From contig CALNYX010000017.1 in the NCBI GenBank assembly GCA_942490925.1, positions 372,001-436,000 of the forward strand: a stretch of 64,000 bases of DNA, given 5' to 3'. The position numbers were made by a program, and so were the translations under genes. Of the stretch, positions 49,432 to 58,696 are shown one piece after another. Each line of letters begins with the position of its first letter. Within the stretch, counting starts at the first letter, position 1. The notes under the pieces were generated by a model that was given only the letters and a program-made list of their open reading frames with translations, searched no databases and was not told the DNA's origin. The DNA comes from CALNYX01 sp942490925. Its GTDB lineage: Bacteria; Chlamydiota; Chlamydiia; Chlamydiales; JAAKFR01.

Positions 49432-50541
49432 ATGGATTCAGTATATTTAGACAACAATGCCACAACGTTTATTGATCCTCAAGTTGTTGAGGTTATGGAT
49501 GCTATTTACAAGGAATCGTTGGGGAACCCTTCGAGCATGCATAAATTTGGCCAAAGAGCGCGTCAGCTGCTTGTTGATGCCAAAACGCGTGTTGCTCAAT
49601 ACTTTGGTGTCTCTTCACAGGAGGTGCTTTTTACATCTGGAGCAACTGAGGGGCTGAATATGGCTATTCGCTCTTTAGAGAAGGGGCATGTCATCACCTC
49701 TTCAGTTGAGCATGCGGCTGTGCGCGAGTCTGTTAACCAACTGAAGCTACCTATTACGCGGTTAAGCCCAGAAGCTGGAAAAGGTGCCATTTCTTTTAAA
49801 CAGGTGGAGCAAGCAGTGCAACCTGATACAAAAATGATCGTTTTGATGGCGGCCAATAATGAAACTGGAATCATCACGCATGAGATGGAAAAAATCGCAT
49901 TGTTAGCTGCATCTGCAGGGATTTTTCTGATTATTGATGCTGTTGCAATTTTAGGAAAAAGTTCTGGGTGGAAGCTGCCAGAAGGAGTTTCAGCAGCCTG
50001 TTTTAGTGGGCACAAGTTCCATGCATCTGAGGGTGTTGGGTGTGTTGTTTTCAAAAAGCCCTTTAAGTTGCGTCCTCTAATTTATGGTGGGCCGCAGCAA
50101 GCGAGTCTGCGCGGAGGAACAGAAAATTTGGCTGCGATCATGGGATTTGTAAAGGCTTTAGAGTTGATTTCTGATAGAGACATCCAAAGGATGGAGATGT
50201 TGCGGCAAAGGTTTGAAGAGGGGCTTTTAAAAAATATTCCAGGAACTCAAATTCATGGAGTTGATGAGAAGCGTGTCTGTAATACAATAAGTGTTGCTTT
50301 TGCAGGTTGTGAAGGAGAAACGCTTTTGATGCAGCTTGATTTAAACGGTGTAGCAGCGAGTCATGGAGCAGCGTGCTCTTCAGGAGCTTTAGAGCCTTCT
50401 CACGTCTTGATCAACATGGGATTGGCGCGCAATGTAGCACGTTCCACGCTCCGTTTTTCTCTCAGTCGGATGACAACTGAAGCAGAGATTGATCAAGCAA
50501 TTAAAATAATCACACAAGTGACTGAACGCGAATCGACTTGA
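49432..50541 (+). CDS. Cysteine desulfurase (NifS/IscS type)
   Basis: PLP enzyme that moves sulfur from cysteine to a persulfide for iron-sulfur or thio-cofactor synthesis. The 369-residue protein has YLDNNATTFIDP, NPSSMHKFGQ, SGATEGLNMAI, AANNETGI, the PLP lysine in FSGHKFHASEGVG, GGPQQASLRGGTENLAAI and the catalytic cysteine in GAACSSGALEPSHVL. It is slightly shorter than IscS and may be the SufS- or NifS-like copy. Its 3' end overlaps the convergent CBS gene by 32 bases. Confidence 0.92.
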   Translation: MDSVYLDNNATTFIDPQVVEVMDAIYKESLGNPSSMHKFGQRARQLLVDAKTRVAQYFGVSSQEVLFTSGATEGLNMAIRSLEKGHVITSSVEHAAVRESVNQLKLPITRLSPEAGKGAISFKQVEQAVQPDTKMIVLMAANNETGIITHEMEKIALLAASAGIFLIIDAVAILGKSSGWKLPEGVSAACFSGHKFHASEGVGCVVFKKPFKLRPLIYGGPQQASLRGGTENLAAIMGFVKALELISDRDIQRMEMLRQRFEEGLLKNIPGTQIHGVDEKRVCNTISVAFAGCEGETLLMQLDLNGVAASHGAACSSGALEPSHVLINMGLARNVARSTLRFSLSRMTTEAEIDQAIKIITQVTEREST

Positions 50542-51727
50542 TTCCTAGTAGACTTGTTTCTTCAGCGACAAATTCAAATTGGTTTAGGGTAATGGTGTCA
50601 CCTGTTTCAGGTGGGCCGTCGAGATGCGTCAACATAAGTTGTGCAAGTGTTTCAACGCCTCCAATTGGGAGATGAGTGCCATATTCTCGATTGAATTCTA
50701 GGATCGGTTTATTGCCCGCGAAAGTTCTTTGGATCACGGGCAGCGGTGTTGGAAGTGACTTTTTAGGCAGAGATTTTATTTCCCCAAAAATCATCGAAAG
50801 AATGGTGTCAAGGTGGAGAATACCAATTGCAAATCCACGTGGGCTCAGTACGATACAGACACGTTGTTTGTGTTTACGGAATTGTTGAAGCACTTGAGTG
50901 AGTGGGGTTTTTGATGAAGTGAACCAGGGCGCTGGGGCGAAATCACGCGCCTGTTTGTTGTCAGGAGCTTGCACAAGGTCGCGGGCATTTGCAATGGCAA
51001 CGATGTTGGCAGGGCTCTTGTGGTAGAGAGGGAAGTCTGTCTGCTTTGAATCTTTTGTTTTTCTGCGGAATTCTGCAATGGAGGAACCGGCCGGGAGCAT
51101 TTCAACTTTTGTTAGGCGGGTCATCGCGGAAATGGCTGTTTGATTCCTTAAGGAAAAGATATTGGAGACTACAAAGTTAAATTCGTCTCCCTCTTCTTCA
51201 TGTGTTTCGAGTGTTTTTTGGAGCTCTTCGCGTGAAAGGTCAAGTTCAAAGGGTTGCTTTTGAACGCCGAGGATGCGGTAGAGCATGCGGATGATTAGGC
51301 TGATGAGCCAGATCACAGGGGAGAAGAGGCGGTAGGTAAAATAGACAATAGGAGTGCCGAGCATGATGACGTGCTCTGAGCATCGGCGCGCAGCAAAGAG
51401 GGGAGAGAGCTCTGCAAAGATCACAACAAGAAAAACTTGGGTTAGCGGAGCAATGTCTGGATCGAGGTGCATGGTGCGATAGAATTCTCGTGCACTTTGA
51501 GAGCCGACTTGCAGGGCAACATTAACACCCAGCATGATAGTGCCGAAAAGGCGGTAGGGTTTTTGCAGGAGGTATTGAAGCCAAATGGCGCGTTTAACAC
51601 CTTTACTGACGTAATACTGTAGACGGATGCGATTAAAGGAGAGCGCTGCCATCTCAATCATTGAATAGCAGCCTTGGCAGGCAATGCAGAAAAATGTGAT
51701 AAGTGCCCAAATGGCAATGTTATTCAT
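50510..51727 (-). CDS. CNNM/CBS-domain membrane protein (CorC/TlyC family), second copy
   Basis: A 405-residue integral membrane protein with an N-terminal CNNM (DUF21) domain of about four hydrophobic segments, two CBS motifs (around LYHKSPANIVAIANARD and VCIVLSPRGFAIGIL) and a C-terminal CorC_HlyC domain that ends in GIKSIRVQSL. Members are linked to magnesium or divalent ion efflux, and were once called hemolysin-like. It overlaps its upstream paralogue by eight bases. The basic residues and CBS loops are less conserved than in the upstream copy. Confidence 0.85.
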   Translation of the reverse strand: MNNIAIWALITFFCIACQGCYSMIEMAALSFNRIRLQYYVSKGVKRAIWLQYLLQKPYRLFGTIMLGVNVALQVGSQSAREFYRTMHLDPDIAPLTQVFLVVIFAELSPLFAARRCSEHVIMLGTPIVYFTYRLFSPVIWLISLIIRMLYRILGVQKQPFELDLSREELQKTLETHEEEGDEFNFVVSNIFSLRNQTAISAMTRLTKVEMLPAGSSIAEFRRKTKDSKQTDFPLYHKSPANIVAIANARDLVQAPDNKQARDFAPAPWFTSSKTPLTQVLQQFRKHKQRVCIVLSPRGFAIGILHLDTILSMIFGEIKSLPKKSLPTPLPVIQRTFAGNKPILEFNREYGTHLPIGGVETLAQLMLTHLDGPPETGDTITLNQFEFVAEETSLLGIKSIRVQSLV

Positions 51728-52949
51728 CTTTGACCTTTCTGATATAGACGCGTTGAATGCGATTGGGTTCTGCAGCTAAGATCTGAAAAAGAAAACCTTT
51801 CCATGTATAGGTTGTGCCACTTTTAGGAATATCACCGAGTTTTTCTGTGAGCCATCCTCCAATTGTAACGCGATTTGTAGCAGTGGGTAATTTGGCTTGA
51901 AAGAGCTTTTCAAATTCGGTGAGTTCAAGCTTTCCATTTGCGATATAGGCATTTTTTCCTGCCTGCGAATAATGGATCTGCTCTTCGTGGTGATCAGCTA
52001 TTTTTCCAATGATCTCTTCATATAAGTCTTCTTTGCGAATCACACCTTTAATCGAGCCATATTCATCCACAACAATTCCCATCGCTTCATGCTTTTGTAA
52101 AAAGCGGTGAAGCAGTGAACGGGCGAGCAAGGTTTCAGGAACATAGTAGGGTTTTTTCAAGAGCTTTGTCAGATCGCTCCCTTTTTCAATAGTTGTACGC
52201 TCTTTAAAATAGTCTTCGGCACTCAGTAGCCCAAGCATGTTTTGAAGATCATTTTTGTAAACTGGGATAAGTGTTCGTCCTTTTTCCTTGAAGTAGTAGG
52301 TGAGTTTTGAAAGAGGGTCGCTAATATTGTAGGCTAAAATTTCTTCGCGCGGACGCATATGTTCTTTGACGGTGCGATTACCCAAGGAAAGGTAGCCTTG
52401 AATCCATTCGGCTTCGTCTTGGTGAAGGATACCGCTTTTTTTTGAACTCTCGAGTAAATAGCGCATCTCTTCTTTTGTTGTCTGGGGATTTTGCTTCAGG
52501 AAGAAAAATAAGGTGCGAGAGATGTAAGTCGTCACTGTTGTAATGAAGTGACGCAGTGGACCTAAGAGTTTTTCGAGAAGCGCAATAAAGGGCACCACGC
52601 GGTAGGCTATCTTGCTGTTATAAGGAAGTGCAAGTGTCTTAGGCAAAATATCACCAAATAGGAGTGTGATCCCAAAAGGAATACCAACTTTTAAACCCCA
52701 GCCTGAAAAGGCGCCAAAATAATTAGCGGCCGTATTTTGAATCATAATATTGACACAAACTTCACAAAAAAGGAGTGTGACAAGTAGATCTCTTGGGCGT
52801 GCAAGCATACTTGAGATCAGCTGTTGGCGTTTGTTCTCTCCTTGTTTATAGAGTTTGAGCTGTGGCGAGGAGAGTGAGAAGAGAGCGATTTGAGAAAAAG
52901 AGAGGAATCCCGAGGCAAACGTGAATAGAAATAGCAATGTGATGCTCAT
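51720..52949 (-). CDS. CNNM/CBS-domain membrane protein (CorC/TlyC family), first copy
   Basis: A 409-residue protein with the same architecture as its downstream neighbour: CNNM membrane domain with LARPRDLLVTLLFCEVCVNI and FGDILPKTLAL, the TVKEHMRPREEILAY lead-in to the CBS pair, GIVVDEYGSIKGVIRKEDL in CBS2, and a CorC_HlyC domain with YIANGKLELTEFEKLF and VTIGGWLTEKLGDIP. This copy is closer to the family consensus. Probable ion efflux or its regulation. The tandem pair is also present next to nifS in Chlamydia. Starts four bases inside the FtsB-like gene's end. Confidence 0.88.
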   Translation of the reverse strand: MSITLLFLFTFASGFLSFSQIALFSLSSPQLKLYKQGENKRQQLISSMLARPRDLLVTLLFCEVCVNIMIQNTAANYFGAFSGWGLKVGIPFGITLLFGDILPKTLALPYNSKIAYRVVPFIALLEKLLGPLRHFITTVTTYISRTLFFFLKQNPQTTKEEMRYLLESSKKSGILHQDEAEWIQGYLSLGNRTVKEHMRPREEILAYNISDPLSKLTYYFKEKGRTLIPVYKNDLQNMLGLLSAEDYFKERTTIEKGSDLTKLLKKPYYVPETLLARSLLHRFLQKHEAMGIVVDEYGSIKGVIRKEDLYEEIIGKIADHHEEQIHYSQAGKNAYIANGKLELTEFEKLFQAKLPTATNRVTIGGWLTEKLGDIPKSGTTYTWKGFLFQILAAEPNRIQRVYIRKVKDE

Positions 52950-53242
52950 CTAAAATAGACCTTCCTTTGCCCTTCTGGGACAAGACCTAATTCGCGCATC
53001 AATACTAGAGCGATCCACTCAGGGTCTTCCTGGCTTGTAATTTGCTGTTTCAAATTTTCGCGAGAAAGTTGGGCTTCTAAAAGTGTTCTACTCAATTCTT
53101 CTTGCTTGGCAATCAAACTTTGCTGTTCACGGTTTCTCTGCAGTATTGCCTGATCATAGACAAAAAGTGCAATTAGGATAAATAGAATCGTCCACCAGGA
53201 ACGAACAATCAATTGGTCAAACAGCCTAGAGCGAACCTTCAT
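52946..53242 (-). CDS. Septum formation initiator-like protein (FtsB/DivIC family)
   Basis: A 98-residue protein with one membrane segment (WWTILFILIALFVYDQAIL, about residues 16-34) and a coiled coil (about 35-75), ending in EDPEWIALVLMRELGLVPEG followed by QRKVYF, the C-terminal signature of FtsB/DivIC proteins. The start at 53242 overlaps the dcd stop as ATGA; a longer frame in the overlapping region is not plausible. Chlamydiae lack FtsZ but keep parts of the divisome, so this is a candidate division protein. Family call by architecture. Confidence 0.75.
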   Translation of the reverse strand: MKVRSRLFDQLIVRSWWTILFILIALFVYDQAILQRNREQQSLIAKQEELSRTLLEAQLSRENLKQQITSQEDPEWIALVLMRELGLVPEGQRKVYFR

Positions 53243-53802
53243 ACCCGTGGAACGGTAATACCGCGTTGTTTGTTGTACTTTCCACCACGATCTGCATAGG
53301 AAACAGCACACTCATTGGCTGCTTCAAAAAAGATTACCTGCGCAATTCCTTCATTTGCATAGACTTTTGCTGGAAGAGGCGTTGTGTTTGAAATTTCAAT
53401 TGTAACATGTCCCTCCCACTCCGGTTCAAAAGGTGTGACATTTACGATAATTCCACAACGTGCGTATGTTGACTTGCCTAGGCAGATAGTCAAAATATTG
53501 CGAGGGATACGGAAATATTCAATACTGCGAGCTAAAGCAAAGGAATTGGGAGGGATAATGCACTCTTTTCCCGTAATGTCGACAAATGAATCTTCCGTAA
53601 AACACTTAGGGTCGACTATTGAGCTGTATACATTAGTGAAAACTTTGAATTCATCACTGAGGCGCAGGTCATAGCCGTAACTAGAAAGCCCGTAACTAAC
53701 AAGCTTATTACCATCGGCATCTTGCTTGACTTGATCAGCAATAAACGGCTCAATCATTCCATGTTCTTCGGCCATCTGCTTAATCCAACGATCTTCTTTC
53801 AT
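53239..53802 (-). CDS. dcd: dCTP deaminase
   Basis: Deaminates dCTP to dUTP for thymidylate synthesis. The 187-residue protein has the trimeric dUTPase-like fold: SYGLSSYGYDLRLSDEF, FALARSIEYFRIP, CLGKSTYARCGIIVNVTPFE (substrate serine and arginine, catalytic glutamate in EPEWEGHVTIEISN) and GIAQVIFFEA. Its position near ruvB is shared with Chlamydia, as is the FtsB-like gene behind it. Divergent from ruvB. Confidence 0.94.
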   Translation of the reverse strand: MKEDRWIKQMAEEHGMIEPFIADQVKQDADGNKLVSYGLSSYGYDLRLSDEFKVFTNVYSSIVDPKCFTEDSFVDITGKECIIPPNSFALARSIEYFRIPRNILTICLGKSTYARCGIIVNVTPFEPEWEGHVTIEISNTTPLPAKVYANEGIAQVIFFEAANECAVSYADRGGKYNKQRGITVPRV

Positions 53803-53883
53803 TTTTCACTCCTTCCCACGTTTTTCTGAGGCTTCCTTTTTCAGGTTGCTAATTTTCCACATGAATCATTATTCTTGCAACTT

Positions 53884-54888
53884 ATGGATGAAAATTATGT
53901 CGAGTCTACGCTAGCCAAGGAGGATCCAACCTTCGAGGTTCCTCTGCGCCCTCAATCTTTGGATGATTTTGAAGGGCAAGAAGAGGTGCGTGAACGGCTA
54001 GAGGTGCTTATTGGCGCTGCTCAACATCGAGGCGAGCCACTCGGACACTGTCTTTTTTCAGGACCTCCTGGTCTTGGAAAGACAACACTAGCCAATATTT
54101 TGGCTAAAGCAATGAACTGTTCGATTGTCATTACCTCAGGGCCAATGCTTGAAAAGCCTGCTGACCTTGCAGGAATTTTAACCAACCTGCAAGAGGGCGA
54201 TATCCTCTTCATCGATGAAATTCATCGAATGAATCGCGTGCTCGAAGAGTATCTCTACCCTGCAATGGAAGATTTCATGCTCGATCTCATGATTGATAGT
54301 GGACCTAATGCTCGCTCAGTTCAGGTCAAACTCAATCACTTTACACTAGTTGGAGCAACAACACGATCAGGATTAATTACAGCGCCAATGCGCTCGAGAT
54401 TTGCATTTACCTGTCGTCTTAACTATTACGAGCCAAAAGTTTTAGAAAAAATTCTAAATCGCTCAAGCACAATTCTAAAGCTTTCAATTGATGACTCTGG
54501 AGTAGCTGAGATTGCCAAACGTTCACGCGGCACACCACGCATAGCCAACAATCTACTGCGATGGGTGCGAGATTTTGCCCAGATGCGTAGCGGAAGTGAG
54601 GTAAATCAGAAAGTTGCACATCAAGCGTTAGAGATGCTAGCTATTGACCATAAGGGTCTTGATGAGGTGGATAAAAAGATTTTAGATGTGATCATCGATC
54701 ACTACAGTGGTGGCCCAGTAGGACTCAATACCCTAGCTGTTGCTGTAGGAGAGATGGGACAGACAATCGAGGAGGTGTATGAACCTTTTCTGATTTTACA
54801 AGGATTTATCAAACGGACGCCACGTGGGCGAGTCGCAACGCCCTTGGCTTACCAACATTTGAAAAAGAAGAAAGAAACTCTATTTTAA
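53884..54888 (+). CDS. ruvB: Holliday junction branch migration ATPase RuvB
   Basis: Drives branch migration with RuvA. Start at ATG 53884 (MDENYVES), since the TTG upstream has no advantage. The 334-residue protein has LRPQSLDDFEGQEEVRERL, Walker A GPPGLGKTTLA, Walker B LFIDEIHRM, sensor 1 VGATTRSG, arginine finger MRSRFAF, and the winged-helix end GPVGLNTLAVAVGE and IQRTPRGR-like IKRTPRGRVAT. Followed after ten bases by the SpoIID-like gene. Confidence 0.96.
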   Translation: MDENYVESTLAKEDPTFEVPLRPQSLDDFEGQEEVRERLEVLIGAAQHRGEPLGHCLFSGPPGLGKTTLANILAKAMNCSIVITSGPMLEKPADLAGILTNLQEGDILFIDEIHRMNRVLEEYLYPAMEDFMLDLMIDSGPNARSVQVKLNHFTLVGATTRSGLITAPMRSRFAFTCRLNYYEPKVLEKILNRSSTILKLSIDDSGVAEIAKRSRGTPRIANNLLRWVRDFAQMRSGSEVNQKVAHQALEMLAIDHKGLDEVDKKILDVIIDHYSGGPVGLNTLAVAVGEMGQTIEEVYEPFLILQGFIKRTPRGRVATPLAYQHLKKKKETLF

Positions 54889-54898
54889 GGAAAGAATT

Positions 54899-55708
54899 AT
54901 GAAAGTAAAAACAGTCATTGCAATGGGACTTCTAATGGTCTGCTCATCGCTCCCAGCTGCACGGATGCATGGTCCCTCGCAAAGAGGTGAGGCACTTATG
55001 CCTGAAGGTCCAAAAATCAGACTACTCCTTGCTAAGGGAGTTCCTTCAGCACTTCTTGAGGCGAAGGGGAGCTACTGCGTTATTCGCAAAGAGACAGGCG
55101 CAATGATTAGCAATGGGTCAGTTGGAAAACGGTATGTTGTTCACGCCATTGAAGAGGGATTGCGTTGGGGTGAAGAGTATCCAGGCATTTCACACTTTAT
55201 TGTCGTACCAACAAATAAGCAGACCGTCTTTTACGTTGATGGCTTTCAGTATAAAGGGGCAATTGCTGTCTACCAAGATCAAAATCGACATATCACACTT
55301 GTTAATGAGCTAACAATTGAAGATTACTTGCGCTCTACACTTGCTTTGAAATTTGATCATCAGATGAGTGATGAAGCGATGGCAGCTATCACAATAGGTG
55401 CTCGTACAGAAGCGTATGCACAAGCGCTGGCAGGCCGGTCAGCTGGTGCGGCGTGGGATCTGAAAGCTAAAGAGGTGGGTTACTATGGCAATGGTGTAGC
55501 CTTTCAGACAAATGGTGTCGAGCAAAGTGTTGAGAACACACGCTTTATGGTTGTTGAGTCAGCTCCAGGTCAACCATTACAGCAAGTGCGTTTGCTGCGC
55601 TCTAAAGTGGAAGAATTGGCAAATGCTGGGCAGGATGCAAAACGCATTTTGCAAAGTTATTTTCCGCATAGCCATCTCGGTGTGACAACAGATCCTAGTG
55701 TTCGATAG
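54899..55708 (+). CDS. SpoIID/LytB-domain protein, probable peptidoglycan lytic factor
   Basis: A 269-residue exported protein with signal peptide MKVKTVIAMGLLMVCSSLPAA. The rest is a SpoIID domain: IRLLLAKGVPSALLEAKGSY, GAIAVYQDQNRHITLVNELT, IEDYLRSTLALKFDHQMSDEA (the family E-x-Y-L segment), and RTEAYAQAL. SpoIID proteins cut denuded glycan strands; SpoIID homologues have been tied to septal peptidoglycan remodelling in Waddlia. Here the C-terminal part after TEAYA is shorter than in Bacillus. Tail overlaps glgX by 14 bases in convergent orientation. Confidence 0.85.
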   Translation: MKVKTVIAMGLLMVCSSLPAARMHGPSQRGEALMPEGPKIRLLLAKGVPSALLEAKGSYCVIRKETGAMISNGSVGKRYVVHAIEEGLRWGEEYPGISHFIVVPTNKQTVFYVDGFQYKGAIAVYQDQNRHITLVNELTIEDYLRSTLALKFDHQMSDEAMAAITIGARTEAYAQALAGRSAGAAWDLKAKEVGYYGNGVAFQTNGVEQSVENTRFMVVESAPGQPLQQVRLLRSKVEELANAGQDAKRILQSYFPHSHLGVTTDPSVR

Positions 55709-57476
55709 CTAGTAGTGCTGAGTAGGGTTTTAGGGAGTAGTGATCTTTTTTGATTGCTACTCCTTTTTTATGGAAAGTACCATCGGCTGTATCTACAATC
55801 AATCGTTTTTGCGAGAGCTGGATTTTGCGGCTTTCAAAATGGGCGTTATAAGCGATGTAGAACTTGCCATACTTATAAGCGACAAAACGACTTTTTTCCC
55901 CCCAATCTACTTGATCCCATTGCACTTCGTTTTCCTTGAAAAAAGTAGAGCGTCTGAATTCAGGATTACTCTGTCTGAAATGAATAAGCTCACTGCAAAA
56001 TTTAAAAAACATCTGTTTTTTGTCTAAAGTATCCCATTGAAACCAATTGAGTCGATTATCCTCTTGCCAAGTATTATTGTTCCCATTTTTAGCGTGCCCA
56101 TACTCATCACCCATATTCAGCATTGGAATTCCTGGCGAGAGAAAAAGTACAAGAAGAAAATTACGCATTTGCCGTTCTCTCAGAGCATTAATTTGGGGGT
56201 TGTCAGTCGGCCCTTCAATGCCACAATTCCAGCTATCCTGGCTATTGTTATCATAGGAGACAAGATCAGCTAAACTATAGCCATCATGGCAAGTGATAAA
56301 ATTGATGCTATTACACGGCGAGTCATAAAGGTCTTGTGAGCCACAGATACGCGTAGCAAAAGCCCCAGCCTCACCATCAGTGCCTTTTATGAAGCGACGA
56401 ATATGGTCTCTAAATTTTCCATTCCACTCTTGCCAACGTGAGGGAAATTGGCCAACATGATAGAGCCCACCACAGTCCCATGGCTCAGCAATTAATTTGG
56501 TGTCAGCTAACACTGGATCTCTGCTTATCGCTTCAATCATCGAGGCTTTTTCAAGTGGTTCTCCATTCATTCCACGATAGAAAACTGAAGCTAAATCAAA
56601 GCGAAAACCATCGATGTGCATCTCTTGAACCCAATAACGCAAACTTTTACAAATAAACTCTTGAGTGACAGGATGATTTGTGTTGAATGTATTGCCGCAA
56701 CCAGAGAAATTTTGATAGTCTCCTTCAGGAGTCATTATATAGTAGGTTGAGTTGCCAAAGCCCTTAAAGGAGAGATGAGGGCCATTTTGATCCCCCTCTC
56801 CAGTGTGGTTGTAAACGACATCTAAAATGATCTCAATGCCATTTTCATGAAGAGCTTTGACCAGTTGTTTAAATGCCTTAATCTCTCCGTAACGCCGCAT
56901 AGGTGAAAAAAAATTGATAGGGGAGTAACCCCAGTAATTATCAAGAGCGAGCTCATCAAATTCATAGATGGGAAGCAATTCCACTGCATTGATCCCTAAT
57001 GTCTTAAGGTAGGGGATTTTTTCGATTACCCCTAAGTAGGTGCCTGGCTCTTTCACGCCGCTTGAAGGATCCTGAGTAAATCCACGCACGTGCATTTCAT
57101 AAATCACTAAATCGTGGAGGGGGAGCTTCAGTGGTTTGTCACCTTGCCAATCAAAGTTTTGATCGGGTAGGGGAATTCCAAAGTGGAATTCACTCTTCTC
57201 TCGCCACTGCTTTGAGCTTGCGATCTGTTTACAGTACGGATCCAGATAAAGTCGCTTTTTCACTTGATAGCAATAAAGAGTTTGATCTGGTAGCTCTGGA
57301 AGGCAAAGGTGCCAACTTTTCCCTGTTTGTTCCATTTTGAGTTTATAAACTGGCTTATTAGGTGTATGAAGACAGAGCGTTACAGGGTGTTCAGAAAATA
57401 CCGCAAAATTTATTCCTTCCAGCTGTTGAGTCACTCCGAATGGAGTCGGTAGACCAGGCTTTATCTGTAAATTCAT
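55695..57476 (-). CDS. glgX: Glycogen debranching enzyme
   Basis: Hydrolyses alpha-1,6 branches in glycogen (GH13, isoamylase subfamily). The 593-residue protein has an N-terminal beta-sandwich (GLPTPFGVTQQLEGINFAVF), then the alpha-amylase barrel: VIYEMHVRGFTQDPSSG, EILPIY-like ELLPIYEFDE, DVVYNHTGEGDQNGP, DGFRFDLASVF with the nucleophile, LIAEPWDCGG with the acid, and NFITCHDGYSLADLV. It is somewhat shorter than Chlamydia GlgX. Glycogen storage is a general chlamydial trait. Single gene leftward, facing the SpoIID gene. Confidence 0.94.
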   Translation of the reverse strand: MNLQIKPGLPTPFGVTQQLEGINFAVFSEHPVTLCLHTPNKPVYKLKMEQTGKSWHLCLPELPDQTLYCYQVKKRLYLDPYCKQIASSKQWREKSEFHFGIPLPDQNFDWQGDKPLKLPLHDLVIYEMHVRGFTQDPSSGVKEPGTYLGVIEKIPYLKTLGINAVELLPIYEFDELALDNYWGYSPINFFSPMRRYGEIKAFKQLVKALHENGIEIILDVVYNHTGEGDQNGPHLSFKGFGNSTYYIMTPEGDYQNFSGCGNTFNTNHPVTQEFICKSLRYWVQEMHIDGFRFDLASVFYRGMNGEPLEKASMIEAISRDPVLADTKLIAEPWDCGGLYHVGQFPSRWQEWNGKFRDHIRRFIKGTDGEAGAFATRICGSQDLYDSPCNSINFITCHDGYSLADLVSYDNNSQDSWNCGIEGPTDNPQINALRERQMRNFLLVLFLSPGIPMLNMGDEYGHAKNGNNNTWQEDNRLNWFQWDTLDKKQMFFKFCSELIHFRQSNPEFRRSTFFKENEVQWDQVDWGEKSRFVAYKYGKFYIAYNAHFESRKIQLSQKRLIVDTADGTFHKKGVAIKKDHYSLKPYSALLAIEH

Positions 57477-57646
57477 ATTTTTTTCTTATCACGAAAAATA
57501 CAAATTGTAAAAACAATTGACTAGAACCGGTAACTTTCAAAGAGTTGTCCGAGGGGAGAGTAGATGGAAAGATATATTAATAGTCGAAAAAAGAAGCTCT
57601 ATGCTATACCTGCTTGCATTAATCTTGATTGAGAGGAAGGTTTGTT

Positions 57647-58147
57647 ATGTCACTGGAAAATGCTAAAGAAAATTTAAAAGAGTTTGGAAAGGAGCTTGGT
57701 CTAGAAGGGCTTCAGTATGATGAGAATAATACTTGTATCTTGGGAATTGACGATGAATTCTCAATGCATTTGACCTACGAGCCAAATTCAGACCGTTTAT
57801 ATGTCTATTCGCCACTCATTGATGGCTTACCAAAAAATGATCCAGTTCGCCTCAAGCTTTATGAAAAACTACTTGAAGGTTCAATGCTAGGTGGCCAAAT
57901 GGCTGGTGGTGGCGTTGGTGTTGCTGTAAAAGAGGAGCTCATCTTGCTCCATTGCGTGATTGACATGGCTTATGCAGTTCCTTCTCTGCTCCGCGCCTTT
58001 GCACCACTTTATGTAGAAACTGTTGAAAAATGGCGTACCGTTTGCCGCGATATCTGCGAAGGACGCGAGCCGACAGTTGACACCATGCCAACAGCGCCGA
58101 CTCCTAATCAGCCGCCTCCAACTCCAGGCTCTGGAATTCGCGCTTAA
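57647..58147 (+). CDS. Type III secretion chaperone, Slc1-like (CesT/SycE fold)
   Basis: A 166-residue acidic protein. The start at 57647 follows GAGAGGAAGG. The fold is clear from LKEFGKELGLEGLQYDENNT, CILGIDDEFSMHLTYEPNSD and LYEKLLEGSMLGGQMAGGGV then GVAVKEELILLHCVIDM, the pattern of SycE/CesT chaperones. Its place between glgX and ssb equals that of Slc1 (chaperone of early effectors such as Tarp) in Chlamydia. The C-terminal 25 residues are a proline/threonine-rich tail not usual for the family. Expected to deliver effectors to the injectisome. Confidence 0.87.
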   Translation: MSLENAKENLKEFGKELGLEGLQYDENNTCILGIDDEFSMHLTYEPNSDRLYVYSPLIDGLPKNDPVRLKLYEKLLEGSMLGGQMAGGGVGVAVKEELILLHCVIDMAYAVPSLLRAFAPLYVETVEKWRTVCRDICEGREPTVDTMPTAPTPNQPPPTPGSGIRA

Positions 58148-58640
58148 ATTCGAGAAATTTATCTCGGTACAATGCTTGATTCCAAGGGCGATCAGCCTCT
58201 TTGATAAAAGCATGACAAAACTGCTGCAGCTTTTTATGCTGAGGCAGTTTTTTTTGTAGCTGTTTTGCCTCATACATTGCTTCGTGAATCACGTGAGCTA
58301 GAACGACTTTAGGATGCCTTCCAAAGATAAAGTTGAGAAAATGCGGCTTTGCATGGATCAATTCCTCTCCCTTATTAAAGAGTTCTCGCAGCTGATTTAG
58401 GGGATCTATTGCGTGAACCTGAGCCTCAGAGAGCGTTTCTTCCTCATCAAACTGATCAAGCTGTTGTAGTTGCTCTTCAAATTCCGCTTTTTTCTCAATT
58501 TGCACCGCCAAAAGCTTTTTGAGTTTTTCAGCCTCTTTCTGACGATAACTCATATAGCGGTGCATGTTTTCTTGGTTAGCTGCGATCTCTTTTTTTAGAG
58601 CCTCTAATTTTTGGTAACAATTTTCCCGTTTCTCTTTCAT
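58104..58640 (-). CDS. Hypothetical coiled-coil protein
   Basis: A 178-residue protein with a long N-terminal coiled coil (about residues 1-65, rich in K, E, Q and L with heptads) and a helical C-terminal domain (LNFIFGRHPKVVLAHVIHEA, FCHAFIKEADRPWNQALY). No signal or membrane segment. The tail overlaps the Slc1-like gene by 44 bases in convergent orientation and its head is divergent from ssb with 56 bases between. It is well organised as a protein and not a shadow frame. Function unknown. Confidence 0.7.
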   Translation of the reverse strand: MKEKRENCYQKLEALKKEIAANQENMHRYMSYRQKEAEKLKKLLAVQIEKKAEFEEQLQQLDQFDEEETLSEAQVHAIDPLNQLRELFNKGEELIHAKPHFLNFIFGRHPKVVLAHVIHEAMYEAKQLQKKLPQHKKLQQFCHAFIKEADRPWNQALYRDKFLEFKREFQSLELEAAD

Positions 58641-58696
58641 TTTTTCATCCCATTACCTATTCTTGGAACAAAGATAGCAAATCTGAGGTTTTATTT

